In this document: piece by piece, positions 1-9,427 of the stretch
How positions within the stretch are numbered: position 1 is the stretch's first letter
Layout: each line of letters starts with the position of its first letter
Source of the DNA: Myxococcaceae bacterium
Lineage (GTDB): Bacteria > Myxococcota > Myxococcia > Myxococcales > Myxococcaceae
DNA length: 35,953 nt
Direction of reading: 5' to 3'
NCBI GenBank assembly: GCA_019694575.1
Contig: JAIBBR010000046.1
Location: 1-35,953, forward strand
Made by a program: the position numbers and the translations under genes
The notes under the pieces: generated by a model
Told to the model about the DNA's origin: nothing
The model's input: only the letters and a program-made list of their open reading frames with translations
The model's database searches: none

Positions 1-1680
1 GGGTTAGACCCTGAATATGTGCTGATTCTGGTTGACGGCGAGCGCGTCAACGGCCGCGTCGGTGGCACCATTGATCTCTCACGGTTCTCGTTGCGTGACA
101 TCGAGCGGGTCGAAATCACCAAGGGCCCGGCGAGCGCGCTCTACGGAGCCGACGCGATTGGAGGCGTGATCAACTTGATCACCCGCCGCGTGCAGAAACC
201 GCTCGAGGGTGCGGTGCGTGGCAGCATGGGCACCCGCGGCAAGTGGGACATTCGCCAAGGCGGCGATCTCGATATTCGCGGCACCGCGGGCACCCGCGTT
301 GGCAACTGGGAGGCGCGCGGCGGCGGCGGTTACCGAGGCGCCATTCCTTATGATTTGAACCCTGAAGACCCCGCCACCAGCGGCGCGGGCTTCATTCGCT
401 ACGACGGCGATTTGTCGACCCGTTACGTGGTGCCTGAAAAAGGCGAAGTGAAGGCGCGCGGCGGGTACATGCGGCGCGACGAGCAAGCGGTCGACTTGTC
501 GAACACCGGCGCCATTTTTCGCCGCCGCAACCGCACTGAAACCTTCGACGCGATGGTGGGAGGCAAGCTGACCACCAGCCCGGGAACCGACGTGTCAGCC
601 AGTCTGGGCTACAACCTGTACCGCGATCAGCTGTTGCAAGATCAAGTTGGCTCCCGCGCGTTAGATCAGTTTACCCGCACCCTCGACAAGCAGTGGCAGG
701 GTACCGTGCAAGGCGAAAAGCGCATTGGCACGCATGGCTTCATGGGCGGCGTGGAGCTGCTCACCGAGAGCCTCTCGTCAGATCGTTTGGTGGGCCACGG
801 CGGACAACGACAACGGTTTGGTCTGTACGGTCAGGCCGAGATCGATCTGCTGCCCGAAAGCGCGAAGAGCAAGCTGCGGTTGGTGCCGGGGTTGCGCGTC
901 GATTTCGATTCTCAATTCGGAGGTGCCCAGTCGCCCCGTCTGGCGCTCAAGTATGACCCCAACCGCTCGTGGACCGTGCGCGCCGCGTACGGCTGGGGCT
1001 TTCGCTCTCCGTCGTTTCAAGAGCTGCTCTTGCTCTTTGAAAACCCAGGGGTCGGCTACATCGTCACCGGTAACCCCAACTTGAAGGCCGAGCGCTCGCA
1101 AGGCGTGAATGTGGCGATCGACTACCGGCCCAAGTGGGAAGGGTGGCTTCTTTCGCTCAGCGCCTTTCGTACCGACATCACCGACATGATTACCGTGAAA
1201 ACCGATGCTCCGGTCGACGTCGATAACCCTGCCATCTTCGCGTACGGCAACATCGCGTCGGCATATACGCAGGGTTTAGAGACGAGCGCGCGGGTTCGGC
1301 TCTCGCGGGGAGCCTTTATCGAAGTGGGTTACACGTTGACTGACACGCGCGACAACACCAAGGGCCGGCCACTCGAGGGCCGCGCCATGCACCGCGCCAA
1401 TTTTCAGCTCGGCGCCAAGTACCGCCCGCATGGGTTAGAGATTGTAGTGCGGGGCTCGGTCTCGAGCGCGCGCCCCTTTTATTTAGATGACGACGGCGAC
1501 GGAGTGGACACCACGATTTGGGTGCCTCCGTATGTCGATCTCGAAGTGCAGCTCACCTACCAGCCGTTCGATTGGCTGATTATTTCAGCGGGTGCGTCGA
1601 ACTTGCTCAACGCGGTCGATGCCCAGTTCTTGGTTCGGCCTCCACGCGGCGCGCATTTGGCGCTGCAGGTACAATACTGA
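1..1680 (+). CDS. TonB-dependent outer-membrane receptor, probably for haem (5' end outside window)
   Basis: The reading frame is open from base 1, so the signal peptide, TonB box and first part of the plug are missing. The visible start is the end of a plug domain (VLILVDGERVNG, then VEITKGPASALYGADAIGGV), followed by about 480 residues of beta-barrel strands. The protein ends LALQVQY, an aromatic C-terminus typical of outer-membrane barrels. The barrel contains FRSP followed by NPNLKAE, resembling the FRAP and NPNL boxes of haem receptors, but there is no histidine between the two boxes. The stop codon overlaps the start of the downstream HmuY-like lipoprotein by one base (TGATG). A haem or haem-protein substrate is inferred mainly from that partner; other large chelates are possible. 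Confidence 0.9.
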   Translation, partial: GLDPEYVLILVDGERVNGRVGGTIDLSRFSLRDIERVEITKGPASALYGADAIGGVINLITRRVQKPLEGAVRGSMGTRGKWDIRQGGDLDIRGTAGTRVGNWEARGGGGYRGAIPYDLNPEDPATSGAGFIRYDGDLSTRYVVPEKGEVKARGGYMRRDEQAVDLSNTGAIFRRRNRTETFDAMVGGKLTTSPGTDVSASLGYNLYRDQLLQDQVGSRALDQFTRTLDKQWQGTVQGEKRIGTHGFMGGVELLTESLSSDRLVGHGGQRQRFGLYGQAEIDLLPESAKSKLRLVPGLRVDFDSQFGGAQSPRLALKYDPNRSWTVRAAYGWGFRSPSFQELLLLFENPGVGYIVTGNPNLKAERSQGVNVAIDYRPKWEGWLLSLSAFRTDITDMITVKTDAPVDVDNPAIFAYGNIASAYTQGLETSARVRLSRGAFIEVGYTLTDTRDNTKGRPLEGRAMHRANFQLGAKYRPHGLEIVVRGSVSSARPFYLDDDGDGVDTTIWVPPYVDLEVQLTYQPFDWLIISAGASNLLNAVDAQFLVRPPRGAHLALQVQY

Positions 1681-2282
1681 TGAAGGCGATGACACGCGTG
1701 TTGGGCAGAATGTGGTGCGCAATGCTCTGGGTGGGCATGGCGGGTTGCGCGCCAGATTTGATCAAAGACTACCCGTTTGACGGGGAGCTGTCGGGCACGG
1801 GCCATTTCACCGCTGAAGCGCAGGGTGACGGCACCACGCTGTCATTCGTCGACGCCACCAACAAAGAAGGTTTTGTCTACGTCGATTTAGACAAGGCTGA
1901 GGAGCTCTCGACGGGCGACGCGCTCGACAAAAACACCTGGGAGCTTTCATTTCAGCGCTTCACCATTACCCTAAACGGCGGCGGTGGCGGCTTGGGCAAC
2001 GTCGAAGCGGCGGTGCTGCTGAATGCCGATTTTGATGCGCTGACGCAGGCTCCGGCCGACGGCTACCGCAAAGACGGTTCAGAAGGCGTGTTCACTGCGG
2101 TCGAAGGCGGCTGGTACTACTACGACTTGGGCAAGCACAAGCTCACCGCCAAAACAGAGCTCACGTACGTGATTCACAGCACCGACGACGCGTACTTCAA
2201 GCTGCAAATGGTGGGGTACTACGACGCTGCGGGTACGCCGGCGAACCCTTCATTTCGCTGGGCGAAAATAGCGCCTCCGTAG
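1680..2282 (+). CDS. HmuY-like haem-binding lipoprotein
   Basis: A 200-residue protein. The ATG at 1680 is chosen because it overlaps the receptor stop codon and opens a lipoprotein signal peptide with lipobox MAGC (Cys23). The mature part is beta-rich. It has the HmuY-like arrangement of an early block (FVYVDLDKA), a Trp-led strand (NTWELSFQRFTITLNGGG), and a late block GWYYYDLGKHKL followed by YVIHSTDDAYFKLQMVGYYD. HmuY proteins are surface lipoproteins that capture haem and pass it to a TonB receptor; in Porphyromonas HmuY two histidines ligate the iron. H153 and H166 lie in the matching late part here and are candidate ligands, which is inference. Its coupling to the receptor gene supports a shared uptake role. 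It nearly abuts the convergent gene at 2292. Confidence 0.7.
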   Translation: MKAMTRVLGRMWCAMLWVGMAGCAPDLIKDYPFDGELSGTGHFTAEAQGDGTTLSFVDATNKEGFVYVDLDKAEELSTGDALDKNTWELSFQRFTITLNGGGGGLGNVEAAVLLNADFDALTQAPADGYRKDGSEGVFTAVEGGWYYYDLGKHKLTAKTELTYVIHSTDDAYFKLQMVGYYDAAGTPANPSFRWAKIAPP

Positions 2283-2291
2283 TCGCCGCCG

Positions 2292-3002
2292 TCAGTCGTG
2301 GTAGCCGACGACTTGCCAGCCGATGCCCGAGGGGTGCTGCTTGAGCACTGCCACCGCTGCGTGGCCTGACAAGTTCGCCACCGCGATGACCGTTTTGCTG
2401 TTCTTCCACGGCAGGTTCGACAGCCGCGCAGGGGGCTTGCCGTATTTCTTTTCCATCTGGGCCGGCGACAACATCTCGATGCCATAGAGCGTCAGCAAGT
2501 CACTGCGCTTCGCACGCAGGGCCCGCACCCATTCTTGAAACAGCTCGTCACCCGAGCTGATGCGGCGATCTTCAAGTTGAAAAGGCAGCGCCGCGACTTC
2601 GGTGACCGCGCGGGCATTGCCGGCAATGAGTTGGTTGAAAAAATGCCTCGCCACCACCGAGGCTTGGTCGCCTTCGGGCAGCGCGAGGTAATTGGCATAG
2701 GCCTCGCCGTGCAAGCCCGCTGGGGCCAGGCCGCGCACGTCGGGCAGGCGCTTCATCAACTCTTGCATCTTCTGCATTTGCTCTTCGGGAGACAGACCGT
2801 GAATTTTCTCGAGCTCTTTGGCGATGTCTTCGGGACGGGTGAGGGTGCCGGGCTTGAAGGTGAAGGACTTGGGTTTGGGAGCTTCGGCGGCGGCAGCAGC
2901 TTTCTCTGCCGGTGCTTCAGCCGCGGGCGTCGGCTCAGGGGCCACTTCGGGTTCAGGGGTCTGCGTCAAGAGTGCAATCAAAATTAGCGCGCGCAAGGCC
3001 AT
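2292..3002 (-). CDS. exported protein of unknown function
   Basis: A 236-residue protein. The ATG at 3002 is preferred to the in-frame TTG at 3014 because it gives a compact signal peptide (MALRALILIALLTQTPEPE). A Pro/Ala/Glu-rich linker of about 35 residues follows, then a helical stretch rich in Met and Lys around residues 60-90. The C-terminal domain of about 130 residues ends KQHPSGIGWQVVGYHD. The alternation of helices and a terminal beta hairpin could fit an NTF2-like fold, but no family is recognised with certainty. It is transcribed divergently from carB across about 60 bases and converges on the HmuY-like gene with a 9-base gap, so it has no obvious operon partner. Confidence 0.7.
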   Translation of the reverse strand: MALRALILIALLTQTPEPEVAPEPTPAAEAPAEKAAAAAEAPKPKSFTFKPGTLTRPEDIAKELEKIHGLSPEEQMQKMQELMKRLPDVRGLAPAGLHGEAYANYLALPEGDQASVVARHFFNQLIAGNARAVTEVAALPFQLEDRRISSGDELFQEWVRALRAKRSDLLTLYGIEMLSPAQMEKKYGKPPARLSNLPWKNSKTVIAVANLSGHAAVAVLKQHPSGIGWQVVGYHD

Positions 3003-3061
3003 GTTGAAGGCCAAGTTACCGTTAAAGTTCCGGCGAGAAAACTGCTATGCGGTGGGTCCCG

Positions 3062-6000
3062 ATGCCCAAACGCAGCGACTTGAAGAAGGTCATGGTGGTC
3101 GGTTCGGGACCCATCATCATCGGCCAGGCGTGTGAGTTCGACTACTCGGGTACCCAGGCGATCAAATCGCTGAAAGAAGAAGGGGTCGAGGTGGTTCTGC
3201 TCAACTCCAACCCGGCGACGATCATGACCGACCCTGATCTCGCGGCGCGTACGTACATTGAGCCGATTACGGTCGAAGCCGCCGAGGCAATTATCAAAGT
3301 CGAAAAGCCCGACGCGCTCTTGCCGACGATGGGCGGGCAGACCGCGCTCAACTTGGCCAAGGCGCTCGCTGAGCAGGGCATTCTCGAGAAGCACGGCGTC
3401 GAATTGATTGGTGCGTCACTCGAGGCGATCAACAAGGCTGAAGACCGTCAGCTCTTCAAAGCGGCGATGCAGAAAATCGGCGTGCCGTTGCCCAAAAGCG
3501 GTTACGCCCGCAATTGGGAAGAAGCCCAGGCGCTGATTTCAGACATCGGTTTTCCCGCTATTCTTCGCCCCAGCTTCACCTTGGGCGGCACCGGCGGCGG
3601 CATCGCGTACAACCGCGACGAGTACGAGCAATTGGTGCGGGGAGCGCTCAAGGCCAGCCCCACCTCGACGGTGCTGATCGAAGAGTCAGTGCTCGGTTGG
3701 AAAGAGTACGAGCTCGAAGTGGTGCGCGACACCCAAGACAACGTGATCATCATTTGCTCCATCGAAAATTTAGACCCGATGGGAGTGCACACCGGCGATT
3801 CGATTACCGTCGCTCCCGCGCAAACGTTGACCGACAAAGAATATCAACGGCTGCGGCAAGCATCGTTGGCGATCATTCGTGAAATCGGCGTCGACACTGG
3901 CGGCTCCAACATTCAATTCGGAGTGAACCCAAAAGATGGCCGCTATGTGGTGATTGAAATGAACCCGCGCGTGTCTCGTTCGAGCGCGCTGGCGTCGAAA
4001 GCAACGGGTTACCCCATCGCGAAAGTCGCCGCGAAGCTCGCGCTCGGTTACACGCTCGACGAGCTGAAGAACGACATCACCCGCGACACGCCGGCGTCGT
4101 TCGAGCCCACGCTCGATTACGTGGTGGTGAAAATTCCCCGCTTCAATTTCGAGAAGTTCCCCCACGCTGATCGCACGCTGAACACGATGATGCGCTCGGT
4201 CGGTGAGGTGATGGCGATTGGGCGCACTTTCTCTGAAGCGTACGCCAAAGCGCTGCGTTCGATGGAGGCCACCCGCCTGGCGTTCGAGTCTCCCGATTTG
4301 CCCCCCAAAGGCGCTGATCGGCAGTTGGCATTGCGCGAAGGGCTGCGCATTCCCCGGCCTGATCGGCCCTGGTTTTTGGCGCAAGCGTTTCGCGAAGGCT
4401 GGAGCGTCGAAGAAGTGCATCGCTTGTCGGCGATTGACCCCTGGTTTTTAGAGCGCATTCGCGCGCTGGTGCTCGAGTCGGCGGTGTTGGGGAGCAAAGA
4501 GTCGCTCTCTGCGCTCGATGAAGCTGCCTTGCGTCGCGCAAAGACGCAGGGCTTTTCTGATCGCTACTTGGCGCAGCTGTTGTCGGCGACTGAAGGCGAC
4601 GTGCGCGCTTACCGGCATTCTCATGGGGTGCGCCCCGTTTACAAACGGGTTGATACGTGCGCCGCTGAATTCGAGTCGTACACCCCGTATCTCTATTCGA
4701 CGTACGACGAAGAAGACGAAGCGCCTCCGACGAATCGCAAGAAGGTGCTGATCTTGGGCAGCGGGCCGATTCGCATCGGGCAGGGCATCGAGTTCGATTA
4801 CTGCTGCGTGCACGCGTCGTTCGCCTTGCGCGAAGCCGGTTACGAAACGGTGATGATCAACTGCAACCCCGAGACGGTGTCGACCGACTACGACACGTCA
4901 GACCGGTTGTATTTTGAGCCGCTCACCATTGAAGACGTGCTCGAAGTGTCGGCGCGCGAAAAGCCCATTGGCGCCATTGTGCAGTTCGGCGGGCAAACGC
5001 CGCTGCGTATCAGCGTGGCGCTCGAGAAGGCGGGCTTAGAGATTCTGGGCACCTCGCCCGAAGCGATTGACCGCGCCGAAGATCGCGAACGGTTCGCCGA
5101 GTTGATTGAGAAGTTGGGCTTGAAGCAGCCTGAAAATGGCGTGGCGCGTTCGCCTGATGAAGCCTTCGCGATCGCCAAGCGCATTGGCTACCCAGTGATG
5201 GTGCGGCCATCGTACGTGCTCGGCGGGCGTGCGATGGAAGTTGTCTACGACGAGGGCAGCCTCGAGCGTTACATGCGCGAAGCCGTCAATGCGTCGCCTG
5301 AGCACCCGGTGCTCATCGATCGCTTTCTCAAAGACGCCACCGAAGTCGATTTAGATCTGATCGCCGATCGCACCGGCGCAGTGCTGGTGGGTGGTGTGCT
5401 CGAGCACATTCAAGAAGCGGGCGTGCATTCGGGAGACGCCGCGTGCACGTTGCCTCCGCATTCGCTGTCGCCTGATCTGGTTGAACGAATGAAGGACCAA
5501 GCCACTGAATTGGCCCGCGAGCTCGGCGTGGTCGGCCTGATGAACGTGCAGTTCGCGATTCAGGGCAAGACTGTGTACGTGCTCGAGGTGAACCCGCGTG
5601 CGTCGCGCACGGTGCCATTCGTTTCGAAAGCCACCGGCCGGCCGCTCGCGAAAATCGCCGCGCTGTGCATGGTGGGCAAGACGCTCAAAGAGTTGGGCGA
5701 GACCGAAGAAATTCAGGTGAAGCACAAGGCGGTGAAAGAATCGGTGTTTCCCTTCATGCGCTTCTCGGGCGTCGACGTGATTTTGGGCCCTGAAATGAAG
5801 AGCACCGGTGAAGTAATGGGGCTGGCCGATGATTTTCCCTCGGCGTTTGCCAAAGCGCAGCTTGCTGCTGGTGTGCGGCTGCCGCGCAAAGGCCGGGTGT
5901 TTCTCTCGGTGAAAGACGACGACAAGCCGGCGGTGGTCGACTTGGCGAAACGTCTGCGTACGTTGGGCTTCGAGATCGTCTGCACCCGCGGCACGCACCG

Positions 6001-6319
6001 CTACTTAGAAGGCAAGGGCGTGGCGGCGACGCAAGTGCTGAAGGTGACCGAAGGCCGCCCAAACATTGTGGACTTGATCGTCGATGGGCAGATCAACTTG
6101 GTGATCAACACCACGTTTGGCCGACAAGAAATCGCCGACAGCTTTTCGATTCGCCGCGAGGCGCTGATGCACGGCCTGCCGTATTACACGACAGTGCAAG
6201 CTGCGCGCATGGCCGTTGACGGCATCGAAGCGCTGAGCCGCGCACCCCTCGGCGTGAAAGCGTTGCAAGACTATCTCGAAGCTGACGCGTCAATTCGCAA
6301 AGCCGCGAACGGCGGGTAA
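3062..6319 (+). CDS. carB: carbamoyl-phosphate synthase large subunit
   Basis: A 1085-residue protein, close to the 1073 of E. coli CarB. The start [18 protein letters not shown] matches the conserved N-terminus, so ATG 3062 is preferred to ATG 3047. Two homologous synthetase halves are visible. The first carries [17 protein letters not shown] and [20 protein letters not shown]; the second carries [20 protein letters not shown] and [22 protein letters not shown]-terminal MGS-like allosteric domain follows. The enzyme combines bicarbonate, ammonia delivered by CarA, and two ATP into carbamoyl phosphate for pyrimidine and arginine synthesis. No carA lies in the window. carB is flanked by opposing genes on both sides, so it appears to be transcribed alone. 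No strong Shine-Dalgarno sequence is visible. Confidence 0.97.
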   Translation: MPKRSDLKKVMVVGSGPIIIGQACEFDYSGTQAIKSLKEEGVEVVLLNSNPATIMTDPDLAARTYIEPITVEAAEAIIKVEKPDALLPTMGGQTALNLAKALAEQGILEKHGVELIGASLEAINKAEDRQLFKAAMQKIGVPLPKSGYARNWEEAQALISDIGFPAILRPSFTLGGTGGGIAYNRDEYEQLVRGALKASPTSTVLIEESVLGWKEYELEVVRDTQDNVIIICSIENLDPMGVHTGDSITVAPAQTLTDKEYQRLRQASLAIIREIGVDTGGSNIQFGVNPKDGRYVVIEMNPRVSRSSALASKATGYPIAKVAAKLALGYTLDELKNDITRDTPASFEPTLDYVVVKIPRFNFEKFPHADRTLNTMMRSVGEVMAIGRTFSEAYAKALRSMEATRLAFESPDLPPKGADRQLALREGLRIPRPDRPWFLAQAFREGWSVEEVHRLSAIDPWFLERIRALVLESAVLGSKESLSALDEAALRRAKTQGFSDRYLAQLLSATEGDVRAYRHSHGVRPVYKRVDTCAAEFESYTPYLYSTYDEEDEAPPTNRKKVLILGSGPIRIGQGIEFDYCCVHASFALREAGYETVMINCNPETVSTDYDTSDRLYFEPLTIEDVLEVSAREKPIGAIVQFGGQTPLRISVALEKAGLEILGTSPEAIDRAEDRERFAELIEKLGLKQPENGVARSPDEAFAIAKRIGYPVMVRPSYVLGGRAMEVVYDEGSLERYMREAVNASPEHPVLIDRFLKDATEVDLDLIADRTGAVLVGGVLEHIQEAGVHSGDAACTLPPHSLSPDLVERMKDQATELARELGVVGLMNVQFAIQGKTVYVLEVNPRASRTVPFVSKATGRPLAKIAALCMVGKTLKELGETEEIQVKHKAVKESVFPFMRFSGVDVILGPEMKSTGEVMGLADDFPSAFAKAQLAAGVRLPRKGRVFLSVKDDDKPAVVDLAKRLRTLGFEIVCTRGTHRYLEGKGVAATQVLKVTEGRPNIVDLIVDGQINLVINTTFGRQEIADSFSIRREALMHGLPYYTTVQAARMAVDGIEALSRAPLGVKALQDYLEADASIRKAANGG

Positions 6320-6327
6320 CCGCGCGC

Positions 6328-6855
6328 TCAAAACGACCAGCGCGACACCCACTTCTGCGGAGTGAAGTCGGGTATCGGCAATGGCGTCAGCACAGTGTGC
6401 TTGCCCGGTTCGAGCAGTGCCTTGAAGTCGAGGCGCTCACCGGTTTGGTAGAAATGTTTCAAGAAGGCCCAGTCGGCGTGCCACCAGTCAGTGAGCCAGC
6501 CGTCGAGGTGGGTGACCCCTGCCTCGTGCATCAAGGCCAGGCTGTAGCGCGTAGCGTCGCGCTCGTACTGGTTGATGGCTTGAAGCTGTGCCGGCGTGCG
6601 TTGCCCGGGCCTGGTTTCGAGCCCGAGCGCGCGGAACTCCTCTGACAGGTTCCACTGCACGGTGTGGCCGAAGAGGTGCACCAAGACGAAGAAGGCTGTT
6701 TCAAGGTCTTGATCGTAGTCGAGCTTGATGCTCATGCCGTCGAAGTCGCCGGTGTTGGGGTCCAACACGTCGCTGATGCTCACCGGTATGCCGTAGCGCT
6801 CTTCGATCAGCCGCTCTACCTTGTCGAACGCGCTTTTGAAGGGAATGGTCGTCAT
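6328..6855 (-). CDS. small protein with zincin-like HLFGH motif, function unknown
   Basis: A 175-residue protein with no signal peptide or membrane segment. Residues 50-70 read DLETAFFVLVHLFGHTVQWN, a hydrophobic helix with His60 and His64 spaced as in an HExxH metalloprotease helix. The position normally holding the catalytic Glu is Leu61. The N-terminal part resembles the helix-plus-strand region before the active helix in ImmA/IrrE-type peptidases. The C-terminal third is rich in Trp and His (GWLTDWWHADWAFLKHFYQ). It starts 6 bases after the MFS gene stop, so the two are probably co-translated. It may be a metal-binding but non-peptidase relative of IrrE-type proteins; this is inferred from the motif alone. 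Confidence 0.75.
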   Translation of the reverse strand: MTTIPFKSAFDKVERLIEERYGIPVSISDVLDPNTGDFDGMSIKLDYDQDLETAFFVLVHLFGHTVQWNLSEEFRALGLETRPGQRTPAQLQAINQYERDATRYSLALMHEAGVTHLDGWLTDWWHADWAFLKHFYQTGERLDFKALLEPGKHTVLTPLPIPDFTPQKWVSRWSF

Positions 6856-6861
6856 CGTCAG

Positions 6862-8100
6862 TCAGTCTGTCATGCCGCTGGCTCCTGGAATCAACGCCAA
6901 ATGTTCTCGCCGCCGCGCACCGGTGGCCAAGTGGCCGAGCGCGGCAATGATGCACAACCCAAGCGCGCTCCACCAGAGCGCCGGTGAGCCGTATTGGTTC
7001 ATCACTTGGGTGCCGATGATCGGGGCAACCAGCGACGCGGCGCTCCATGACCAGCTGTTGGCGCCGTTGTACCGCCCACGCAAATGTGCCGGAGCCAAGT
7101 CAGCCACGATGCTGGCGCTGGTCGGCATCCACAACAGCTCGCCGATGGTCCACACCGCGACTGAGAGCATCGCCAAGCTGACCTGCTCAACCGCGATGTT
7201 GAGCGCATAGCCGAAGCCGATCAGCAGACTGCCTAAGGCCAGCACATTGCTGCGCGCGAACGGCGTGATGCGCGAGGCCACCAAGGGTTGCGCGATGGCG
7301 ATCAAAAAACCATTCACCGCGATGATTGAGCCGTATTGGGTCAGGTTGAAGCCTTTGGCCGACAGAGCAGCGGGCAGGGCGACTTGAAACTGCAGAAACA
7401 CCAACGAGATCACGCAGTTGAGCGCCAAAAACGGTGCGAAAATGCGATCGACAAATGGCGTGAGCAGATGGCCCGCCGAAGCGGTGGCATGTGCGCTCTT
7501 TTCGGGCCGGGTTTCGACGAGCTTCAGCATGATGATGCCCACGAAAGCGAACGTGGTGGCGGCGTCGAAGAAGAAGAGCAGATTGAAGTGGCGATCGCCC
7601 ACCACGCCCGAGATCACGCTCGCCACCGCGAAGCCGATGTTGAAGGCCCAGTAGAGAACGCTGAACGCGCGAATGCGGTCTTTCGGTTCTACCACGTCGG
7701 CCACGTACGCCTGGCACGCGGGGCGAAACGCGTCGGTGGTGAGCCCGAGCAGAAAAAGACAAATGCCCAGCGCAGGCAATGCATGCGCCTGGCCGAAGAA
7801 GAGCATCACCGTTCCACTCGCCGATAGGCTGCTCACCATCGTCGTCTTGCGGCCGATGCGGTCGGCGAGCGCGCCTCCGGCCAAGCTGCCAAAGAGCGAG
7901 CCGATGCCGTAGAGCGCGACCAGGGTGCCCGTGGTGGTGAGTGAAACGCCGCGTTCTCGCGTCAGGTAGATGGCCATCATCGGCAACACGCAGTTGCCCA
8001 GCCGGCTGATCAACGCACCCAGCCACAGCAGCCAAAAGGCGCGTGGCAGGCTCTTGTAGAGCGCGATGGGAGCGCTCAAAACCAACATTGTTGACCCCAT
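6862..8100 (-). CDS. MFS transporter, drug-efflux type
   Basis: A 412-residue polytopic membrane protein with about twelve hydrophobic segments. The loop after the second segment reads GGALADRIGRKTT, the major-facilitator motif A. ATG 8100 is chosen over GTG 8127 because AGGGA lies about 8 bases upstream. The layout and length suit the DHA1 group of proton-coupled multidrug exporters, but the substrate cannot be read from sequence. The gene starts 45 bases after the second FHA gene and ends 6 bases before the HLFGH-protein gene, suggesting one transcript. Confidence 0.92.
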   Translation of the reverse strand: MGSTMLVLSAPIALYKSLPRAFWLLWLGALISRLGNCVLPMMAIYLTRERGVSLTTTGTLVALYGIGSLFGSLAGGALADRIGRKTTMVSSLSASGTVMLFFGQAHALPALGICLFLLGLTTDAFRPACQAYVADVVEPKDRIRAFSVLYWAFNIGFAVASVISGVVGDRHFNLLFFFDAATTFAFVGIIMLKLVETRPEKSAHATASAGHLLTPFVDRIFAPFLALNCVISLVFLQFQVALPAALSAKGFNLTQYGSIIAVNGFLIAIAQPLVASRITPFARSNVLALGSLLIGFGYALNIAVEQVSLAMLSVAVWTIGELLWMPTSASIVADLAPAHLRGRYNGANSWSWSAASLVAPIIGTQVMNQYGSPALWWSALGLCIIAALGHLATGARRREHLALIPGASGMTD

Positions 8101-8145
8101 CGGTGTTTCCCTAACGCAACTCGTCACGCAGACGCCAGCTGCGAT

Positions 8146-8694
8146 CTAAACGCCGCGGGGCAAGGCGCTGCTCTTCGGCTGCAACCGTTGATGCAACGTT
8201 TCGCTCAGCACGTACCAAAACTGCACGTCGCCGAACGAAAGAATATCGCCGTCACGCAGCGTCACCTCGCTGCGCACCTTGCTCGAGGCGTTCAAAAACG
8301 TGCCGTTGGTAGACCCCAAGTCTTTCAGCCGGCACTGCTTTTTCTCGCTGTCCCAGGTGAGCACGGCGTGCCGTTTCGAGACCGAGCCGTCGTCGAGCAC
8401 CAAGTCGCAGTCAGGCTGCCGGCCCACCGAGAGCGCGTCATTGCCTTCTATCGGAGGAATACTCGCCACCACCAGATCTTCGAACTCGAAGAACATCGCC
8501 AGCATCGCCGCGGTGGGGTCTTGCTTCTTCGAAATGAAAGTGCCCTGCACATTGGCGGGCAAACCCATGCGATCGGTCTGGGTAATGCTGGTGTTCGGAG
8601 GCCGTTGAATCAAAACGAAAGGCCCCAGCTGCTTACGAAACGCCTCACGCTTGAGTGAAGCCCCCAGGTTTCGCAGCTCTTTGACCGAAAGCAC
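8146..8694 (-). CDS. FHA-domain protein (downstream copy)
   Basis: A 182-residue protein starting with GTG immediately after the TAA of the upstream FHA gene. Residues 1-35 hold a conserved block (LSVKELRNLGA, then KQLGPFVLIQRPP) shared with its paralogue. The FHA domain spans about residues 85-165 and has the expected phosphothreonine-binding residues: Gly-Arg at 91-92, Ser106 in SVSKRH, and LGSTNGTFLN around 126-135. FHA domains recognise phosphothreonine peptides, so this is probably a reader of Ser/Thr-kinase signalling. No kinase gene is present in the window. No signal peptide or membrane segment is seen. Confidence 0.92.
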   Translation of the reverse strand: MLSVKELRNLGASLKREAFRKQLGPFVLIQRPPNTSITQTDRMGLPANVQGTFISKKQDPTAAMLAMFFEFEDLVVASIPPIEGNDALSVGRQPDCDLVLDDGSVSKRHAVLTWDSEKKQCRLKDLGSTNGTFLNASSKVRSEVTLRDGDILSFGDVQFWYVLSETLHQRLQPKSSALPRGV

Positions 8695-9222
8695 TTAGTG
8701 GCCCTCGCGAAAACGACCGGTGGTGAGTCGCTTGAAGAGCGTTTCGGTCATCAAGAAGCAAAACCGCGCGTCACCAAACGTAATCATGTCGCCGTCGCGC
8801 ACGTGTACTGGGCGCTTCAACTCATCGCCATTTACCTGCGTGCCATTCGACGAGCCCAGGTCTTCAAGCCGCGCGTAGTGGGTGCGATCGTCCCAATCGA
8901 TGCGGGCATGGTGCTTGCTCACCGAGGGGTCGTCGACCACCACGTCGCAGTCGGGCAACCGGCCCACCGTCAAGCTCCCCCCCACGTCAGACAACCGCGG
9001 CAATGTCGCCACCATCAAGTCGTCGAACGCGAAGAGCAACGACACGTCGTCATGATCATCGCGGCTCACGGCGACAGTGCGCTTGGCCCCCAACGCCATT
9101 GCCTTCTGCTGCACCAGCAGGTCAGGTGGGCGTTGCACCAAAACGAAGGGCCCCATTTGGTGGGTGAAGGCGCCCACGTGCATGCCGCGGGCAATACCGG
9201 CCAGCTCTTTCACTGAGATCAC
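8695..9222 (-). CDS. FHA-domain protein (upstream copy)
   Basis: A 175-residue paralogue of the adjoining FHA gene. GTG 9222 is chosen over TTG 9231 because it aligns VISVKELAG with the paralogue start LSVKELRNL. It has the same N-terminal block (HQMGPFVLVQRPP) and an FHA domain with VGRLPDCDVVVDD, SVSKHH and LGSSNGTQVNG. Binding residues Arg, Ser and Asn are all present. The N-terminal block is as well conserved as the FHA core, so it probably has its own partner or function. The gene is divergent from greA across about 205 bases that contain a long inverted repeat. Confidence 0.92.
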   Translation of the reverse strand: MISVKELAGIARGMHVGAFTHQMGPFVLVQRPPDLLVQQKAMALGAKRTVAVSRDDHDDVSLLFAFDDLMVATLPRLSDVGGSLTVGRLPDCDVVVDDPSVSKHHARIDWDDRTHYARLEDLGSSNGTQVNGDELKRPVHVRDGDMITFGDARFCFLMTETLFKRLTTGRFREGH

Positions 9223-9254
9223 GGCCTGCAACGATACAGCGAATGCCGCCAGGG

Positions 9255-9341
9255 CGCCGAACAGTTTACCGGATCGTCGCGAGGGTGCTTGAGACCGAAG
9301 CGAGGCCGCACGCCGCAGTAGATCGGGTAAACTGTTCGGCG
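9255..9341. promoter_or_regulatory. long inverted repeat between divergent FHA and greA genes
   Basis: Arms 9255-9275 and 9321-9341 are 21 bp each and complementary at 20 of 21 positions. The core is GAACAGTTTACC in the left arm and GGTAAACTGTTC in the right. They are separated by 45 bases, with arm centres about 66 bp apart, or roughly six helical turns. Position and symmetry suggest an operator bound by a protein dimer that could bridge two sites. No clear sigma-70 hexamers were identified alongside. Confidence 0.5.
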
Positions 9342-9427
9342 GATCTCCGAAGTGAAGAGTGCCTGTAGGTCAAGGTAGACCCCGGGCGCCCATCAAGGGT
9401 ACTTTTTGGCCCCTTTGGGGAGGAACC

